Shown here: piece by piece, positions 40,216-53,612 of the stretch | How positions within the stretch are numbered: the first letter of the stretch is position 1 | How the letters are laid out: the number at the start of each line of letters is the position of its first letter | From: Arthrobotrys musiformis | Lineage: Eukaryota; Ascomycota; Orbiliomycetes; Orbiliales; Orbiliaceae | DNA length: 64,000 bases | Direction of reading: 5' to 3' | NCBI GenBank assembly: GCA_036971715.1 | Contig: JAVHJL010000011.1 | Coordinates: 558,001 to 622,000, forward strand | The notes under the pieces: generated by a model | What the model was told of the DNA's origin: nothing | Seen by the model: the letters and a program-made list of their open reading frames with translations, nothing else | Databases searched by the model: none | Made by a program: the position numbers and the translations under genes

Positions 40216-43200
40216 CTAAACCCCCAACACCCCCTTCAACCCCTCATCCTCGACGAAATCCGTAACCAAGGATCCGAACCTCTGGATGTCATCGTCGGAA
40301 ACGGGGGCGTTGCCGGATCTTGACACGATCCTGGCGTGTAGACCTGCGGCGGTGGCGGCTTCGACTTCTGGAGGTTTAGTTAGTATAGGTCTTATGTGAT
40401 GGGTATGGCGTAGTATACGAGACTAAAGAATAGGGATGAGAAAGAGGGTAGAGGGAGGAATGATAGCAGGAGGAGGGCGGTATAGCACAACCCGGTTATG
40501 GGAGCGACAAGAGTAAAAGGAAAGCTCTCGATAACCATGAGGGAGGTTGACGGATCTCGAGGAAGCCTCAAGGACCCGGAGAGGGGATTAGAAGAAAGTC
40601 CCAAGGAGAGCCTACTCCAAGACCCTCAACCCTCCACCATCTCCACCACCGAGTCCCTCCGGCACTCTCCACCACCACCCCTCATGACCGACCATTCTCA
40701 ATTCAAAAACATAATACTCTGAAACATAACACAAATCCACCCAATCGACATCAAACAAACCATCTGCGCATGAGTTTCCCTTGTGATCACAATATTTTTA
40801 ATTAAACTCAGCACATAAATCAATCACACCGCATAATGCACTGCGCTATGTTTCCATCACAAAATCACCACATCATCATTTTTCCCCCGTTCATAAGCAG
40901 AATCCAGCGAAATACCTCTCCCGATTCGTTGTAATCGGGATTATCGCCGCCCGCCGCCTTATGGGAAATGGTGGATAATGCAATGGTGGGGATTTTTTGC
41001 AAAGGTGTTTAGGTGGTGATAGGTGATTTGGGGGGCACAGCAAAGCAAGCCAAAAGGCATCCAACAATCGAGTATTCAAAGACAATGATTGCAACGGAGC
41101 TAGTAGCTAGCAGGAGCATGGAGCCAACGTGAACGACCAACAATGTTGGTTTGGTTTCGCCATCATGATACCAAATTTAAGCTTAATCAAATCTTAAACT
41201 TTGTTTGCTTTCACAAGGCTGAACATCGACAGCTTTAGAGCTCCAGAGCTCAAGCTACGAGCTTCCGAGCTTCAAGCTATCCATGCCACAATCCAACGTC
41301 CACGCCACACAAACAAAAAGGAAGGGCCAACGTTCGGAATGGTTATCCAACAGAGTCACCTGTCAGACGGTAGAAGACACAGTTGAACCCAAGTACTTGG
41401 GATAAAACAGTAAAAATGCAGGAAGTGCCTAGGAAGGCGAATGCGAGGTCCCCGGAAAAAGGGAGAACTCCGATCTCAAAAAGATCACGATCGAACGAGT
41501 TCCAAACCCAAAGGTTAACCCGTCGAGCTCGTACAACTCCCCTTCCCCAAATTCGACGGCGATCTCCAAAGGCATTTCGGATTAGCTCCCTCGCTAATAG
41601 TCCGGAGTTATTCCATCGAGCTTAGCATCACGCTTTCTCCGCATGTTTTTGCTATGGCGACAACGAACGAAATAACGACCTGCAGGAATGTCTGGACATC
41701 CTTCCCAAAGGAGGTTGTGTGGAGAAAAGCCCACCGTCCAGGCGCCCAGTCCCAAGACTTTTTGCCACTCAGGCCGGAATCCGTCTAGGTAGACCTGATT
41801 GAAAGGTCCTGTAGACGGTATGTGAGTGTATGTGGGTAAAGGTCCGATCACGGCACCCCCTTCTCCATACTGGTTTCCCAAGCGCCTTGACTAGTACGCC
41901 TGTCTCGACCAACCATAGCCCATCGTATTGCGCAAACCCCGGGAACTATATCAGCTGTCATATGTTTGTATCTTCGAGAATCAAAGACACCCATCCACAC
42001 TCAAACTTTAGAACACCGTGATACGTCAAAATAGATAACGCTCTTCAGCTTCTCTCCCCAAAAATATTAAAATCAAGGAAAGGAAGCGAGTCTGAAAAAA
42101 AAAAAAAAAAAGATCCAAAAAGAAAAGGGAAGCCCCAAAAAAAGGTGGATCACGCGAACCCAAAATGTTGGTGGCACCACGTCCGCCCATCGACGAAAGA
42201 ATGAAAGCGAGAAGGGAACAAACAAACCCTGCAGCATGCAGAAAAGTAGTGCCATCCACTACCCATCGCTAACACAAATTCGTTCGAAAATCGTCCTTTC
42301 TTTAGCACGCCAGCCCTCGGCTTGTTCCCTCTTTTGCTTTTTGGTTTTTCCTTCGCGACTGCATTCCATCCTTGCTAGTACTTAGCCGATAACGCTAAGA
42401 ATCCGAAAATGTGTCTGTCCAACCCCAGATTTCACAAAGGGCTGGCTGCCTTTTCCGCAAACTAGTCTAGCTTTTTGGAAGGGGGGATGAAGTGAGCGCC
42501 AGACCTTGAATTTGCGACCATCGACGGTGCAGACCTTCTAAAATGAGGGTCTTGTGTAAGAAAAAAATGTGGATACCGTTCCTTTCGCAAATATTTTGGC
42601 TACCTATTCCCAACAGAATAAATCGGTCTGCGCCGTCGGTAGGTATACGGTCCTGTAGTAGTAGTTCTCGTTCGGTTGTTCAAAAATAGACCACCTGGAA
42701 ATTAAAAGGTAACCTCAGTGCAGCGGTACCCGCCCTCTACCAACCGAAAGGTACCAAGCGTCGTAACCGAAATACCCGAACCCCAAAATCGCAACTCAAA
42801 CAGCCAAAAAAAAACATACTCAAGATCTCCAACAAAATAAAAAAAGAATATGCGGATGATATCAAAAAGTAAAATTAAGGGAGCACAAACATTAGAAGAA
42901 AAAAGAAAATGCACTTCACATACCTTTAACATTATCCGTCAAAAACACCCATTCGTGAGGTTGTACCCCCGTCTCTTCACAGATCTTTTCATAGCTGCTT
43001 TTCTCCCATTTAACCCCCGCATTCACGGTATCGAAGTACCCGCTCAGGTAACCCCGTTGATCCGGCTGCGCCTCGTTATCCGTATACTCGAAGAACAACT
43101 TCTGAGCGAGAACACTTCCAGAGGAGTAGATGTATACTTTAAGTCCCTTGGAAGTCCACAGCGGGAGCGCGCGGATTACGTCTGCATAGAGCGGTGCTTT

Positions 43201-46031
43201 GATATTGCCTGAGCGATAGGCGGTGAGCCAGAGGTATCCTGTTGTACCCCGAGTTAGTTAATCATTTAGTAAAGAAGTATAATTCTCGATAAGTTATAAA
43301 ACTAAGATCGGGGCGTATTGGCCCATTGGACGATAAGGCATAATCATCCCACCAAGGCGTTCAAAGCAACATCGAATACATAAAACGACCTTGTAAAAAA
43401 GCATATAAACAGAAAAAAAAAAAGAAAACTCACCCTGCAACCCTTTGAGATACGCAATCTTCACATCTCTAGCCGTCAAATCCCTCACATGTGCCTCGAG
43501 CTTCTCTCGCTCATCTCTGAACTCAGCAGGAAACTCGTTGCGATACGGCGCAAATTCTGGAGTATCCCATTTTTCATCTAGAACTTGCGGAAGCGCATGA
43601 AGGGTGTATGGGAACTATTTGTTGAACAAGGGGTTTCCCTCTCCAGTTAACCTTTATTTTGCTCTAATTTTCTCATGGTAAGTTTTGGGGACGTTGTAAC
43701 CGGCAGTCAAGTTACGTCGACGTCGGTCTATTGGATGGGGTAAGCGTGGGTGGTGCTGCAGTAAACAATTGGCGATAGTACTTTGGGATACAATGTAGAA
43801 CTTGCATGAAGATACGTAAACATCGAACTGGAAAGTCGCAAAAAGACAACAGTTTCGACGGTACGAGTAAGTTCAAACTCCACTGATAGGCCATCCCACC
43901 CCAGCAAAATGCTGTTTTTCGTCTCCACATCATCAAGCATCATGGATCATGCCCAGACGAGAGACAACAGGAAAACCCGAGGCAAACAAAGCAAATCAAA
44001 GGCAAAAACAGCCCACAGGTCTGTTTTTCCTAATGAATTGTCCAAGCTCCAACGAGCACAACCCGCAAGAGGCAAAAAACAAATAAAAAGAAGTAAGAAT
44101 TAGGTTAAATTAAATCGCCTATCAGAGACATTCGACACTGCGCTCGTCAAAATTCTCTGATTGGAAGAGCTGCGAGCTCTGAGCGCAGCTTCTGAATGGC
44201 TCCAGGTGATATCTTCCGCCTGAAATGGAATCTTCCTCTTTTTTTTTCAAAGATAAAAGAAAAAGGATTAAGGAATATGTCATGGGATCATGATGCATAT
44301 CCTCGTCCAACACCTCGTTTGTCCACGTTTGAACTCTCGTCAGTTAACGTGCAGATGGGATAATCAGCTTGTTTAACTTTTTTGGATTCCCTTCCGGCAG
44401 GCAGGCGAGTGGTATTCGGAGTAGCAAATCATCGAATCGAAATCGACGATAACCCAAGACCGCCGGGCCGGATAAAACTCCAACACCCAAGTTGCAAACT
44501 GCGAATCCCGGGCGTTTCTTCAACCTTCCAAACAGGAAATCCGGTCCAATTCTGGAAAGTCCATGCCAGCTTTGATGATGTCAAGGCGAGCAAACGGGGT
44601 AGGTGGGTTGGGAAAACATCGAACAACCCACCAACGCATTGCATTGATGATAATGTGGGTAAGCCGCCACCTCACCAACGTTGCATATAGCCTTTTTAGC
44701 AAATTAATAATAACAGAGAAAAAAACTTCGCAAAAAAGGAGGTAGGAAGCTTGTAGATACGAAAAAAGATGGGATGAAAATTTTTTCAAAGGAATGTGGA
44801 TCTTGCAAAAAAAAAAAGCCGATACAAGGATCTGGTGTTTTTGAGATTTTAGAGATCGTGAGAAGGATCTCATGATGGCTTTCCCAAAAGGAAACCCGCT
44901 AAGTGGGTGCATGGACCGCGGAAAGGCAGGTGAGGGCTGTTGACAGCATCTTCCAAGCTCCAAAGCTCCACTTCAATATCAAAAAGACCTCGATCGATGA
45001 GCTTGCCAGCCACCGTCGTTTATGCGACTGGTATGCAGCTAGCAGAAGCTCGCAGAAAAGCTGAATGAAATTGCAAAACTCCCAGGATTCCAACATCGCG
45101 GGGATCGCGAATAGGAATTTGCGAAGGAATAGAAAGTGGAGCTTTTTTTTCTCTTTTATTCAAGTCGGATGCAATGCATGCTCGCCACGATACGTCGAAC
45201 AGGAAGGAAAGCAACTGAACCTGCAGCAAAAACACCATATACGACCAGCGAACCCGGAAGAACTCGAAAGGAATGAAATGAAGTTAAAGCTCCACGTAGA
45301 CACGCTCACTTACCAGTACATCCCTAACAAATGATATCGATGATACTGTCCCCTCTACGCGTAATACCCAACGAATCGGAAAGGTAAAAGTTAGCAAATT
45401 CCAATTCCACTTGTCTTCGCAAATAGAAAGCAAAAATCACATGGGGAAGGAATCCCGGAGGGATTAATTGGGAATCAAGGGAAAAACGTGGCAAAGGATA
45501 CGAATTTCCAATCGGAAGAATTGTAGTATGTTGAAGCTGAGACACGAACATGATGGAAGAGCATAGTAAGCTCTAATCATCCAGCGCGCAACTTTGTGCC
45601 ACGTATTTTTGGTGGGGGACGCGAAGTACTATGTGGTATAGCATCTCCGATTTTGTAAGCTGAGCGACAGCGACACAGGACACACGATCCTAAACCGACC
45701 GACGTGTTGCATTTTTTGGGGTCCCCTGTGCTGTACGACCCTGAGCTAGGGCGGATATTGTTCCAGGCCGAGTCGGACCGACAAGCCGGCCGCAGCAGCC
45801 TCATACAGGTCGCAGAATTTTCCAGCGGCACCAATGCAAAGCAAATAAAAAAACCCTCAAAACAAAAAATAAAAAATAAAAAATAATCGATATCCAATGG
45901 CATCTAATCAAAACGGTGATAAAACAGTAATTCCTTGCAGCGCATAATGATAACTAACTCATATGCAAAGAAGGAAACAAAATCCTGTGAAACATACCTA
46001 TATCCAATAGGACGGCCTTAACCGCTGCCAT
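40216..46031 (-). CDS. UTR4: acireductone synthase (enolase-phosphatase E1), 240 aa, five exons over 5.8 kb
   Basis: The enzyme (EC 3.1.3.77) enolises and dephosphorylates 2,3-diketo-5-methylthiopentyl-1-phosphate in the methionine salvage pathway, in the cytosol. It is a HAD-superfamily phosphatase (MtnC/Utr4). Exons on the minus strand are 45998-46031, 45314-45354, 43434-43614, 42924-43238 and 40216-40367. Introns are 643, 1699, 195 and 2556 nt. HAD motif I is LLDIEGTV with Asp10; the second exon gives EGTVSSISFVRDVL; motif II is YIYSSGSVLAQKLFF (121-135); the segment YLSGYFDTVNAGVKWEKSSY contains the motif III lysine; motif IV is FLTDN (184-188), followed across the 2.6-kb intron by VKEVEAATAAGLHARIVSRSG. 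Each junction restores the conserved sequence in phase, so I trust the model despite the long introns. Length is typical (about 230-250). The usual Thr/Cys-Pro-Ile before SFV is Ser-Ser-Ile here. Confidence 0.9.
40368..42923 (-). other. 2,556-nt last intron of acireductone synthase
   Basis: GTATGT donor at 42918-42923 and CAG acceptor at 40368-40370; the G|AA phase rebuilds the Glu-Val-Glu-Ala-Ala segment. The intron contains AGCTC/GAGCTT-rich sequence (about 41,235-41,285) and an 18-A run near 42,095. I see no nested gene that I can support, and the open frames inside are short. Confidence 0.75.
43615..45313 (-). other. 1,699-nt second intron of acireductone synthase
   Basis: GTAAGT donor at 45308-45313 and TAG acceptor at 43615-43617, joining DVL to FPYTLH in phase 0. 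It holds A-rich runs and AGCTTC/AGCTCC-rich patches near 44,170 and 44,950-45,060, similar in word content to the last intron. No nested gene is evident. Confidence 0.75.
45355..45997 (-). other. 643-nt first intron of acireductone synthase
   Basis: GTATGT donor at 45992-45997 and TAG acceptor at 45355-45357. The phase-1 junction restores Glu in the DIEG motif. Nothing else is recognised within it. Confidence 0.75.
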
Positions 46032-49000
46032 GTTACCGTTCAGAGCTTCGAGAAGCCACCTTTCGAAGCCGGACTTTGAGGCGTGGCGGTGTGGAGTGGT
46101 TATGTGCTGGCCGACGGCCGTTACAGCTTCAAGCTAACTAAACGAGCCCTTGCTCACGCGAGTTAAACGGTTACTCCCAATGCTTAGATGCTAGATGCTT
46201 GGTTTCAAGATGCTGGTCGAAGGGGTGGTGGTGGGCGTCATACGTGTCGGAAGTTGATGGATTGGAATGGAGTTCAATGGATGGTTTAGTGGGGTGAAGA
46301 TGTGTTGGGAAGTATGGCTGAAAGTCGAAACTCTTTTGTTTGTGGCATGTCGATGGCGATGATGGCATTTCCATCCAAACGACCGCAATTGATTCGCTCG
46401 TCCTCACTCGTTCTCGCTCGAATGTTCAGGGACATGTTTTTTTTTTTAGCCGTTTTGGCGGGGCTGAGCTGAGTTGTCCATTGCTTGACCCAGCATGCAT
46501 ACAGATAGACACAGGCTGTGGTCTAGTCTAGGACAATTGCGATTGATACTACGCCGGCGGGAATGGAGGCTAGATGCGATGCGATATCCCTAAAAACACA
46601 CGAGAATTGCAGAATTGCCACGGACAGACGATATGATATCCTACCGTGTGGCTCGGTATTCAAATGCGGAGAATGCAAGGCACAGCAAAGGAATCGGAAC
46701 TAGCCAGGGCTACGTTCTTTTCGCATGATAGCTCGCACTCGTAATGAGCTGGCTGGAATGTTTGCAGTGGATTTCATGCTATAGCTCACTAAGCAATTCG
46801 CTTGGTCATGCGTTTTATGCTCCAGCTTGTTCATGGCATGTTCGAGGTCTTTCGTTTGTGTATACGTATACACTGTACAGCTGTGTAACTGTGTCTGTAT
46901 GTAGTCTTGGTACTGTATGCACATATGTCCGTCTGGCGTTCCTGCAGCATCCGATGGCGACTTCCACCCCGGTTCGAGCTTCAATTGCAGTCGCAGTTGC
47001 GGCTAGAACGTTGTCATTGCAGTTAATTGCGACCCCGGCGACAAATACACAACGAAGCCGAAGTCGAGTCATCGTGAGACCTAACGGCCGAAAACCGGCC
47101 GCCGTCCTCCGCAGCATGACCAATTGCCGCTTGTACGCTATTGTCCCTAACTGTCTGAACTTCCAGAATCATCGAATTGTCAAATCATCATCAAATTTTA
47201 ATCCTGGCAGTTTGGTTTTTTATTCTCCGATGTTAGGGGGCTACGGCATCCGAGCGATTCCTGGCCGACGCCTCGGTCAATAACACTTTCGTAATGTGAC
47301 GCTTCGGAGTACGTATATCCGCTACGTCGACGTCTAGTTCACCCAACAAAAGAAGTCTCAGAAATGAATGTCACGTCAGGTGTAATTCTCTTATCGCTAG
47401 AAATAACTTTTTCGAAAAAGACTAGCGAGAGATGTACGAAAGTTATACGAACGAAGGTTCAAGATACTCGGATTATCGGTGGAAGTCTAGAATATCCAAT
47501 TAACTCTCGACGTGACCGAATGCGGGGAAACCTTTCGCTTCTCCTGAATCAGGAACCACAACAGAACCAAAAACCCGCCGCCTGATTGTTATACACATAG
47601 AACCTCCAACTGTCGACTCTTAAAACTATAACCATTTTGATCTTCGAAGGCCTAATGCATGATTTAATCAAAAGATAGACGAGACGGCTTAAATGGCGTG
47701 CTTATCTAAACTCTTTTCTCCCTCTTTTCCCTATGAAAACTAAAAAAAGAAAGAAGGAACGGCACACAATCGATCGTCTGGAATGGCGCCCTTTTATCCC
47801 GGCCTGACCTGGGTTAGATTTAATATATCCAACACTCCCCTCCTTCCCGTGCGTGTAGACGGTTCATTTCGTTAAACAAGGCAGGGAAAAGAAAAACAAA
47901 ACTCGCCGTTTTCGTCGGTATCAAAGTATGATAAGTGGAGATGCCCTTTTCCCTCATGAGATAAGGGAGGAAGTCAAATTTCACATATTTTGGCATTTTG
48001 TTTTCACACGCGGAATTGGAAGTGGGGTTATTTGTATACTATCATCAGACAAAATACTTCGTGCCGTTGGACCTGAATTCTGAATGGTGAATTATGGGAA
48101 GGGGGGGTTTAGTATAGGGTAATTCTATAACTTCAAAAATGCAAATCCGAAGCATCTCTGAATCAAAATTCAAAATCCTATCGCGAAGGTGCTAACAAAG
48201 ATGATCTGATAATGGCTTCTCCATCTCCAATTCCAAAACATAACAATAACAAGAAAAAAATGATGCCGCAGAAGATTTCCCAAAAGCGAATACCTCCAAG
48301 CGGAATATCTAACAAGAAGTGTTTTGGGAATGAACGGGTGTGGTTCATGTCATTCAGTAACATAACAGTGGCATATTTTAGTTCAGGGATTTGGTTCATT
48401 ATCGATTTATCCCGCTTTGATCTTCAAGGAAACCCACCCCCAGTTCAGCCCGTTATCGTGGAATCAGGAAGTGATATGACGGGATTGTGGCAAGATCTTA
48501 GTGGGCGGGCGATTATTTCTTACACACTCTTTCTTATCTTTTTGGGCCTTGCCGAAGGATATTAAGATTATCGGATAGGGATTTCATCTTTGCTTTGGTC
48601 TCGGGGGTAGGGATTGTGGATAAATTTGTTAAAATGCATGTTATGTGTATGCATGCATGTGGGAATGGATGGGGGATGCGACGGTGGTGTGCTATGACGA
48701 TAGACGTAACAAATAGGGGAACGGTGATGCTTTCTGAGTTGGAAAAATCGATTTTAGAGGGTTTTTGGTTATGATGGAATGTGATTGTGGTATGATTACG
48801 AAACTCAGGATTCTTTTTTCCCTGGGTTGAAGGGAGCTCTAGCTAGAGCTTCAATCGTTTTAGATAATTTCTTTACAGCTCGAGCTCTTGAGTCAATTGA
48901 CTTTTTTTTGTTTTTGGTTGGTGAAGTATGATGATGGTATGAATCTGGTGATCAGTTTTTTGGTCCGCGGCATATTTCGGTCCTCCGAGAACGCGGACAC

Positions 49001-52000
49001 GACCTATGATATCGAACAAACTGAACTGAACTGAACTGATACTATACTATTTGTTGGGGAAGTAATGCAGAAAAAAAAGGTCAGGCCTGTCGCAATGAAA
49101 AAAGGGTCCAGTCCATGGTCTGATGATCATGGGGCCTTGTTACCTTTTTCTGCATCGATCATTCTCCGGATGCAGCAGCTTTTGCTCTCTTTTGCTGGCG
49201 CTGGTTCTGTTGGATGGGGTGCCTGACCGACATAGAAGGTAGGTACCAACCGTACACCGTACGCTGAGATACAAAGTGCGTACGGAGTACCACAGTGGTG
49301 CGCGGTGCGAGGAGTTCGGCAGCGGGGCTACGAGTACCTGGAGACTGGCCGAGACCCTTTCCTCACCCCAATCATTATCCAGAAACCAAGCATCAAACAA
49401 AAACGGGTTTTTGGATAAACGGTTCTTGGTTTTTTTTTTAGTAGCGTGTACTCATCTAAAATGAGGATTGAAGAGAATCGCATAATCTTGCCCTTGGATT
49501 TCATTATAAACTTAGAGGTATTAATATTATGTGTATAGACTTTGAAACCGCCCGTCTACGAAATACACGCCCTGCTTCCGGCGACGATGTCACATGGGTT
49601 TCAAACAAATCCGAGCTAAGGTTTTCCCTTGAACGAGAGAGAAGAGAGATCGCGCGAGCAACTAAGCTGTTGTATTTTGTGCATGTCGCTGTGGGCTTTC
49701 CCAATAACCCAGTTTCTTTCGAGTCAAATTCCAACGTCTCCTACGTACGAACGAACGACATGCAGGTGGCAGGCCGGGGTTAGTGGGGGAGGTCAAACAG
49801 AACCTCATCGAAAGAGCCAGAGCCAGCAGGAAAAATGACCATCTTTCTTTAGCGGATTCTGCAAGACGACACACGAAGAAAGGTCCAGCGGCCCATCGTT
49901 CTGCGGACCAATGATGACGCGGTGCCGCCCTCCATCAGAGACAAGAAAGCATCATTCGACCACAGCCAGCCAACCAGCACCCCCCTCGCCCCAAGAAGAA
50001 AAAAACCCCGTTCCAGCCAACCAGGCCCCGGTTCCATGCAAAAATAGGTCGGTGGTGCGAAATGGATGGAGGGTTGCTTTTTGCTTTTTTCCTCTGTTCC
50101 CTTTCAATTCAGAAGGTATGCTTTTGGAGGGTGGAAATGATGGGCAAAAAGAGAAGAACGATGCATTGCAGCGCTCCACCCCATTTTCCTTTTGACTTTC
50201 CCTTTCCTTTTGTCGACAAGCATCTGAAAAGGAAAGAGGGTGAAGACTAGAGGAAGTGTTCGGTAATTGATGAAGGATGGCGAAATAACAGCCTACTCAA
50301 ACGCATTATTGAAAGGCGAAGAGTGATATATCAACCAACCAACTGTCGAATCTGTAACTCAAGCAGCTGTTGGACAGAGTAGCCCCCCCATTAGCTTGCT
50401 ACTAACCTAACCGTAGCCGGTGTCAAAAAAAGCTATGGCCACAAAATCAACGTAATAACGAGCGCAAGATCGGATTCTCGGTACCCCTTCGTCTCGACTG
50501 GCCCCCCGATTGGTAACAGCGAGGGAGTTTCGAATGCTACGCTGTAACTTCTGCCAGTGATCGATTGTAAGGGAAAGTACTACGTACTACTACCTAAAGT
50601 AAGTAATTAATAGTAACTCTCCGTGCTATGTATGGACATTCGTGTTCAGTGTTCAATTTTGATATTGGGTTCGGCCTAATACCTACCATTAGGGGTGGGC
50701 TATTGGCCCAATCCATAGCGAATAAGCCCGTGGAAAGGTATCGAACGTTTGATTTTTGTTGGGGTAGAAGCTTGGATCAGAGGACAAGTGACTGACGTGA
50801 GGGCGGTGGCAGCTGACTGGACGTGGAACCCGGAGTCAGTCCTCCTCCGGGGGCAGCAGTTAAGTTAGAGTGGGATGTATTAGGGAGAGAGAGGGGAGAT
50901 GTTGATACTGTGTAAACTACCTCGATCCTGCTATATCAGCTAAACCATCGCCACTCCGATTCCATCACCACTTCTTCAGATAATTAGTAGCACTGTACTA
51001 TAGCGTGCACACACACGACAGCATCCATCTTGATTTCTATTTCCCCAGACTTTCGGCTCGAAAAAAGTCTAGACATTTTTAGTTTCCTTGCCTTCCCCTA
51101 CATCAAACCTAGAGGTTTTAGCGTTTCCTTCTTACAACTCTGCATACAGAACAGACGCTGGGTGTACAGATAGGGACTCGATTCAAACCGAAGCAAGCAC
51201 ACAGCCATCATCTAGCTTTTTTTCTTCTTGGGTTTCTTTTCCAACGGCAACCCCCTTCGAGAAGAAGCAATTAAAGGGCGGCACAACCACCTCTCTCGAC
51301 GAGGGAAAGTGACCGACAACGAACAGCTTGTAACTGGTGAGTACCTGTACCTTTTTTCTCGCTCATTCCCCTCATACAGAGAGATACGCTGTATCGTGTG
51401 TGCGAGGTACATGTCCGCTACAAGGATGTCGTGCGTACATACACATGTCTATACATACACCTAGCTATACATCCTACCTACGTGCTATCTGTAGGTGCAT
51501 ACGCTGTACATACACGCACACAGCATACTACATGTCTACCTGTGAAGCATGATACATCGATACATAGCATAGCTGGTATCTGAGGAAAAAAAGAAAACAC
51601 ACCCGCATATTAGCCCACACCCCCCCATACAGCTAGTGAGAAGAGGTGCAGAACGGACAGGGTGGGGACCTGAGATTAGCCCAATTTATTGGAGCAGAGG
51701 GGGGTCCACAGCCTGGCAGCCTTCCACATCATCCTCTGCCGGACCCAGAACTACGCCGGCCCCCTGCACGTCCCATCCTTAACCCTGCGGGCCAGAAACC
51801 AAACAAATACACGCACTTGACCCTTTTTCTCCTGCTCGTTCTGACCTTTCTTCCTTGTTCTCTTCCCTTTTTCCTGCTGCTTCTGCTCGTCTGCTTCTGT
51901 TTTTCTTCCACTTTTATCGCTTTAATCTCTCACTCTCCGCCCGCTTCCCACTCACCACACAACACATCGTCTCCGTCTCCATCTCCATATCCTTCCGACC

Positions 52001-52077
52001 TCCTCGCTCACATTACATTCTCTTTTTCTTGCCTCGACCACAGCCTTTCCTTGAACTAAACATCATCCATCAACAAT

Positions 52078-52131
52078 AGTATCATCATCATCAACATCAT
52101 TATCACCATCAATACCATCATCATCGACAAT
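52078..52131. repeat. (CATCAT)n-type imperfect microsatellite
   Basis: Imperfect ATC trinucleotide array in the presumed leader or upstream region of the kinase gene. Confidence 0.7.
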
Positions 52132-53076
52132 CATCCAAGACCAATCACCCGGCTTCATTCTAACAGCCCTCGAGAAGTTAGCAGCCGAAGGAGAAACACA
52201 GATCAGCCAACACCCAATTTAGTCACAGTCCATCGGCAAGCAGCGTCAACATTCCTTTGCCTGGCACTCAGCTCCATAGCATCCCAAAACATTCTTCCAC
52301 TGCCACCACCACCAAAAATATACCAAAAAATACAATAAAAAAAAATAAAATAAAAAAAAGACAGCCAAAAAAAAGAAAGGAATCGACTATTCCATAATTC
52401 GCCTGTGTCCCTTTTCGCTTCGGCGGCCGAATAACAATCCATTCACATTCTTTTTCCAGCCCTGATCCAATATCCACACCTGAGACACAAAGTATAAATC
52501 CACAACGTCGACATTCCCAAAACGCCAACCTCGACCGCCTTCAACCTCCCACTTACCTACCGACAATTCAAATAGAGGACACAAAGCATCGTTAGAGAAG
52601 AAAAGCAACGTGGGGCGTGTGGTTCACAAGGTCCGGAGTTGCTGAGGCTATATCGATTATTGGATGATAAGAGAAGCTTGAAACAGTTCTCGTGGCTCTC
52701 TCCGTACGGAGTCAATCATCTAATCCTCTTCATCGATATATATGAGCTATTACCCATCCATCCACCGATCATTATAGCTTCAATCAACGCCTCTCAACTT
52801 CTTTCCCTTCCCTCTCCCATCACTCTTTCGTCTCGGCCCCCGCTCGCCGACATCGGATCCTGACCCAAAAGACAACCATATCTCCCAAAGTCAAGATCCT
52901 TCTTTAACGACCGTTTCTTTACACCGTTCTATACCTCTCTCTCAGCTTTTTTGGATATCAACAGGAGTTCTTTTTAGTCTTTTCTCTTTTTTTTTCGTGC
53001 AGCCAGGCGTCTTTTTTATTTAGTTCAGATTACCATACCAACAACCATTATCAATACCCCCAAACCATCTATCTTC

Positions 53077-53088
53077 ATGTCTCAATAA
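53077..53088 (+). promoter_or_regulatory. possible upstream ORF (Met-Ser-Gln-stop)
   Basis: A minimal ATG-TCT-CAA-TAA frame about 535 bases before the kinase ATG, in C/T-rich sequence that is probably transcribed. It would matter only if the transcript begins upstream of it, which the sequence cannot show. Confidence 0.25.
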
Positions 53089-53149
53089 TCAATCACAACA
53101 TCTTTATAACCGACGGTCTATTCCCTCGACCTCACACAATCAACATCAT

Positions 53150-53269
53150 ATGCACACGATAACAGCAGCAAGGAGTTTCTCGGTTTTTGCTTTAGCGTCC
53201 TTCCGCCACCATACCACCTTAACGACTTTTCTCTTCTCCCAGGCAGGAGCTGGTTTATCACGACTTTAA
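53150..53269 (+). promoter_or_regulatory. possible 39-codon upstream ORF of the kinase gene
   Basis: ATG to TAA within the presumed kinase leader, out of reach of the main start and ending 343 bases before it. It could lower or condition translation of the kinase. It depends on the unknown transcription start and on any leader introns. Confidence 0.25.
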
Positions 53270-53612
53270 CCACCTTGGGTAGTTCCTCGTCAAATATCTA
53301 CACTCCCGAGCCTTTAACATTCTATCCCTTCTTTAACAATCGCATATCAGCAAATATATCCACTATTCAGGGATTTCTAGTTTAAACCCTCCAGCAAAGT
53401 CGCTTCGGCTTGGATCCGGTTTGAGGATATCCTTTGAAAGGTCATTCAGTGGTTGAAACTTCTTGCGTGCCTCTTGGTCTGAAGCGTTTGATCACGATCG
53501 ATCCTGAGCACCCATTTAGACAGATACCGACATTGTCGACATTTATTTTTTAATCTTTAAAACAATAACAAGAAACGAACAAAAAAAGGTCATCAACTTT
53601 TCATCATTACCA

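Larger units (their letters stand above)
46032..53612. other. 7.6-kb gene-free stretch ending in a long pyrimidine-rich leader
   Basis: No supported gene lies here. Frames at 46,744-47,283, 48,212-48,565 and 49,500-50,050 are unsupported. Simple sequence includes TACATACAC-type runs (about 51,420-51,540), a CATCAT tract (52,078-52,130) and an A-rich stretch (about 52,315-52,380). From about 51,000 the plus strand is markedly C/T-rich, which is usual for a long transcribed leader of the kinase gene downstream. Confidence 0.4.

Noticed and set aside
40498..40722. 74-residue plus frame inside the last acireductone synthase intron
   Set aside because: It was considered as a nested gene, but it is low-complexity Ser/Pro/Glu sequence without domain or signal.
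46744..47283. 179-residue plus-strand frame
   Set aside because: It has an ATG but is mixed low-information sequence (VYTYTLYSCVTVSVC) overlapped by an equally open minus frame.
48178..48399. Minus-strand 73-residue frame with one hydrophobic segment
   Set aside because: It could be a tiny membrane protein, but it has no family match, and the plus strand is open over the same stretch for longer.
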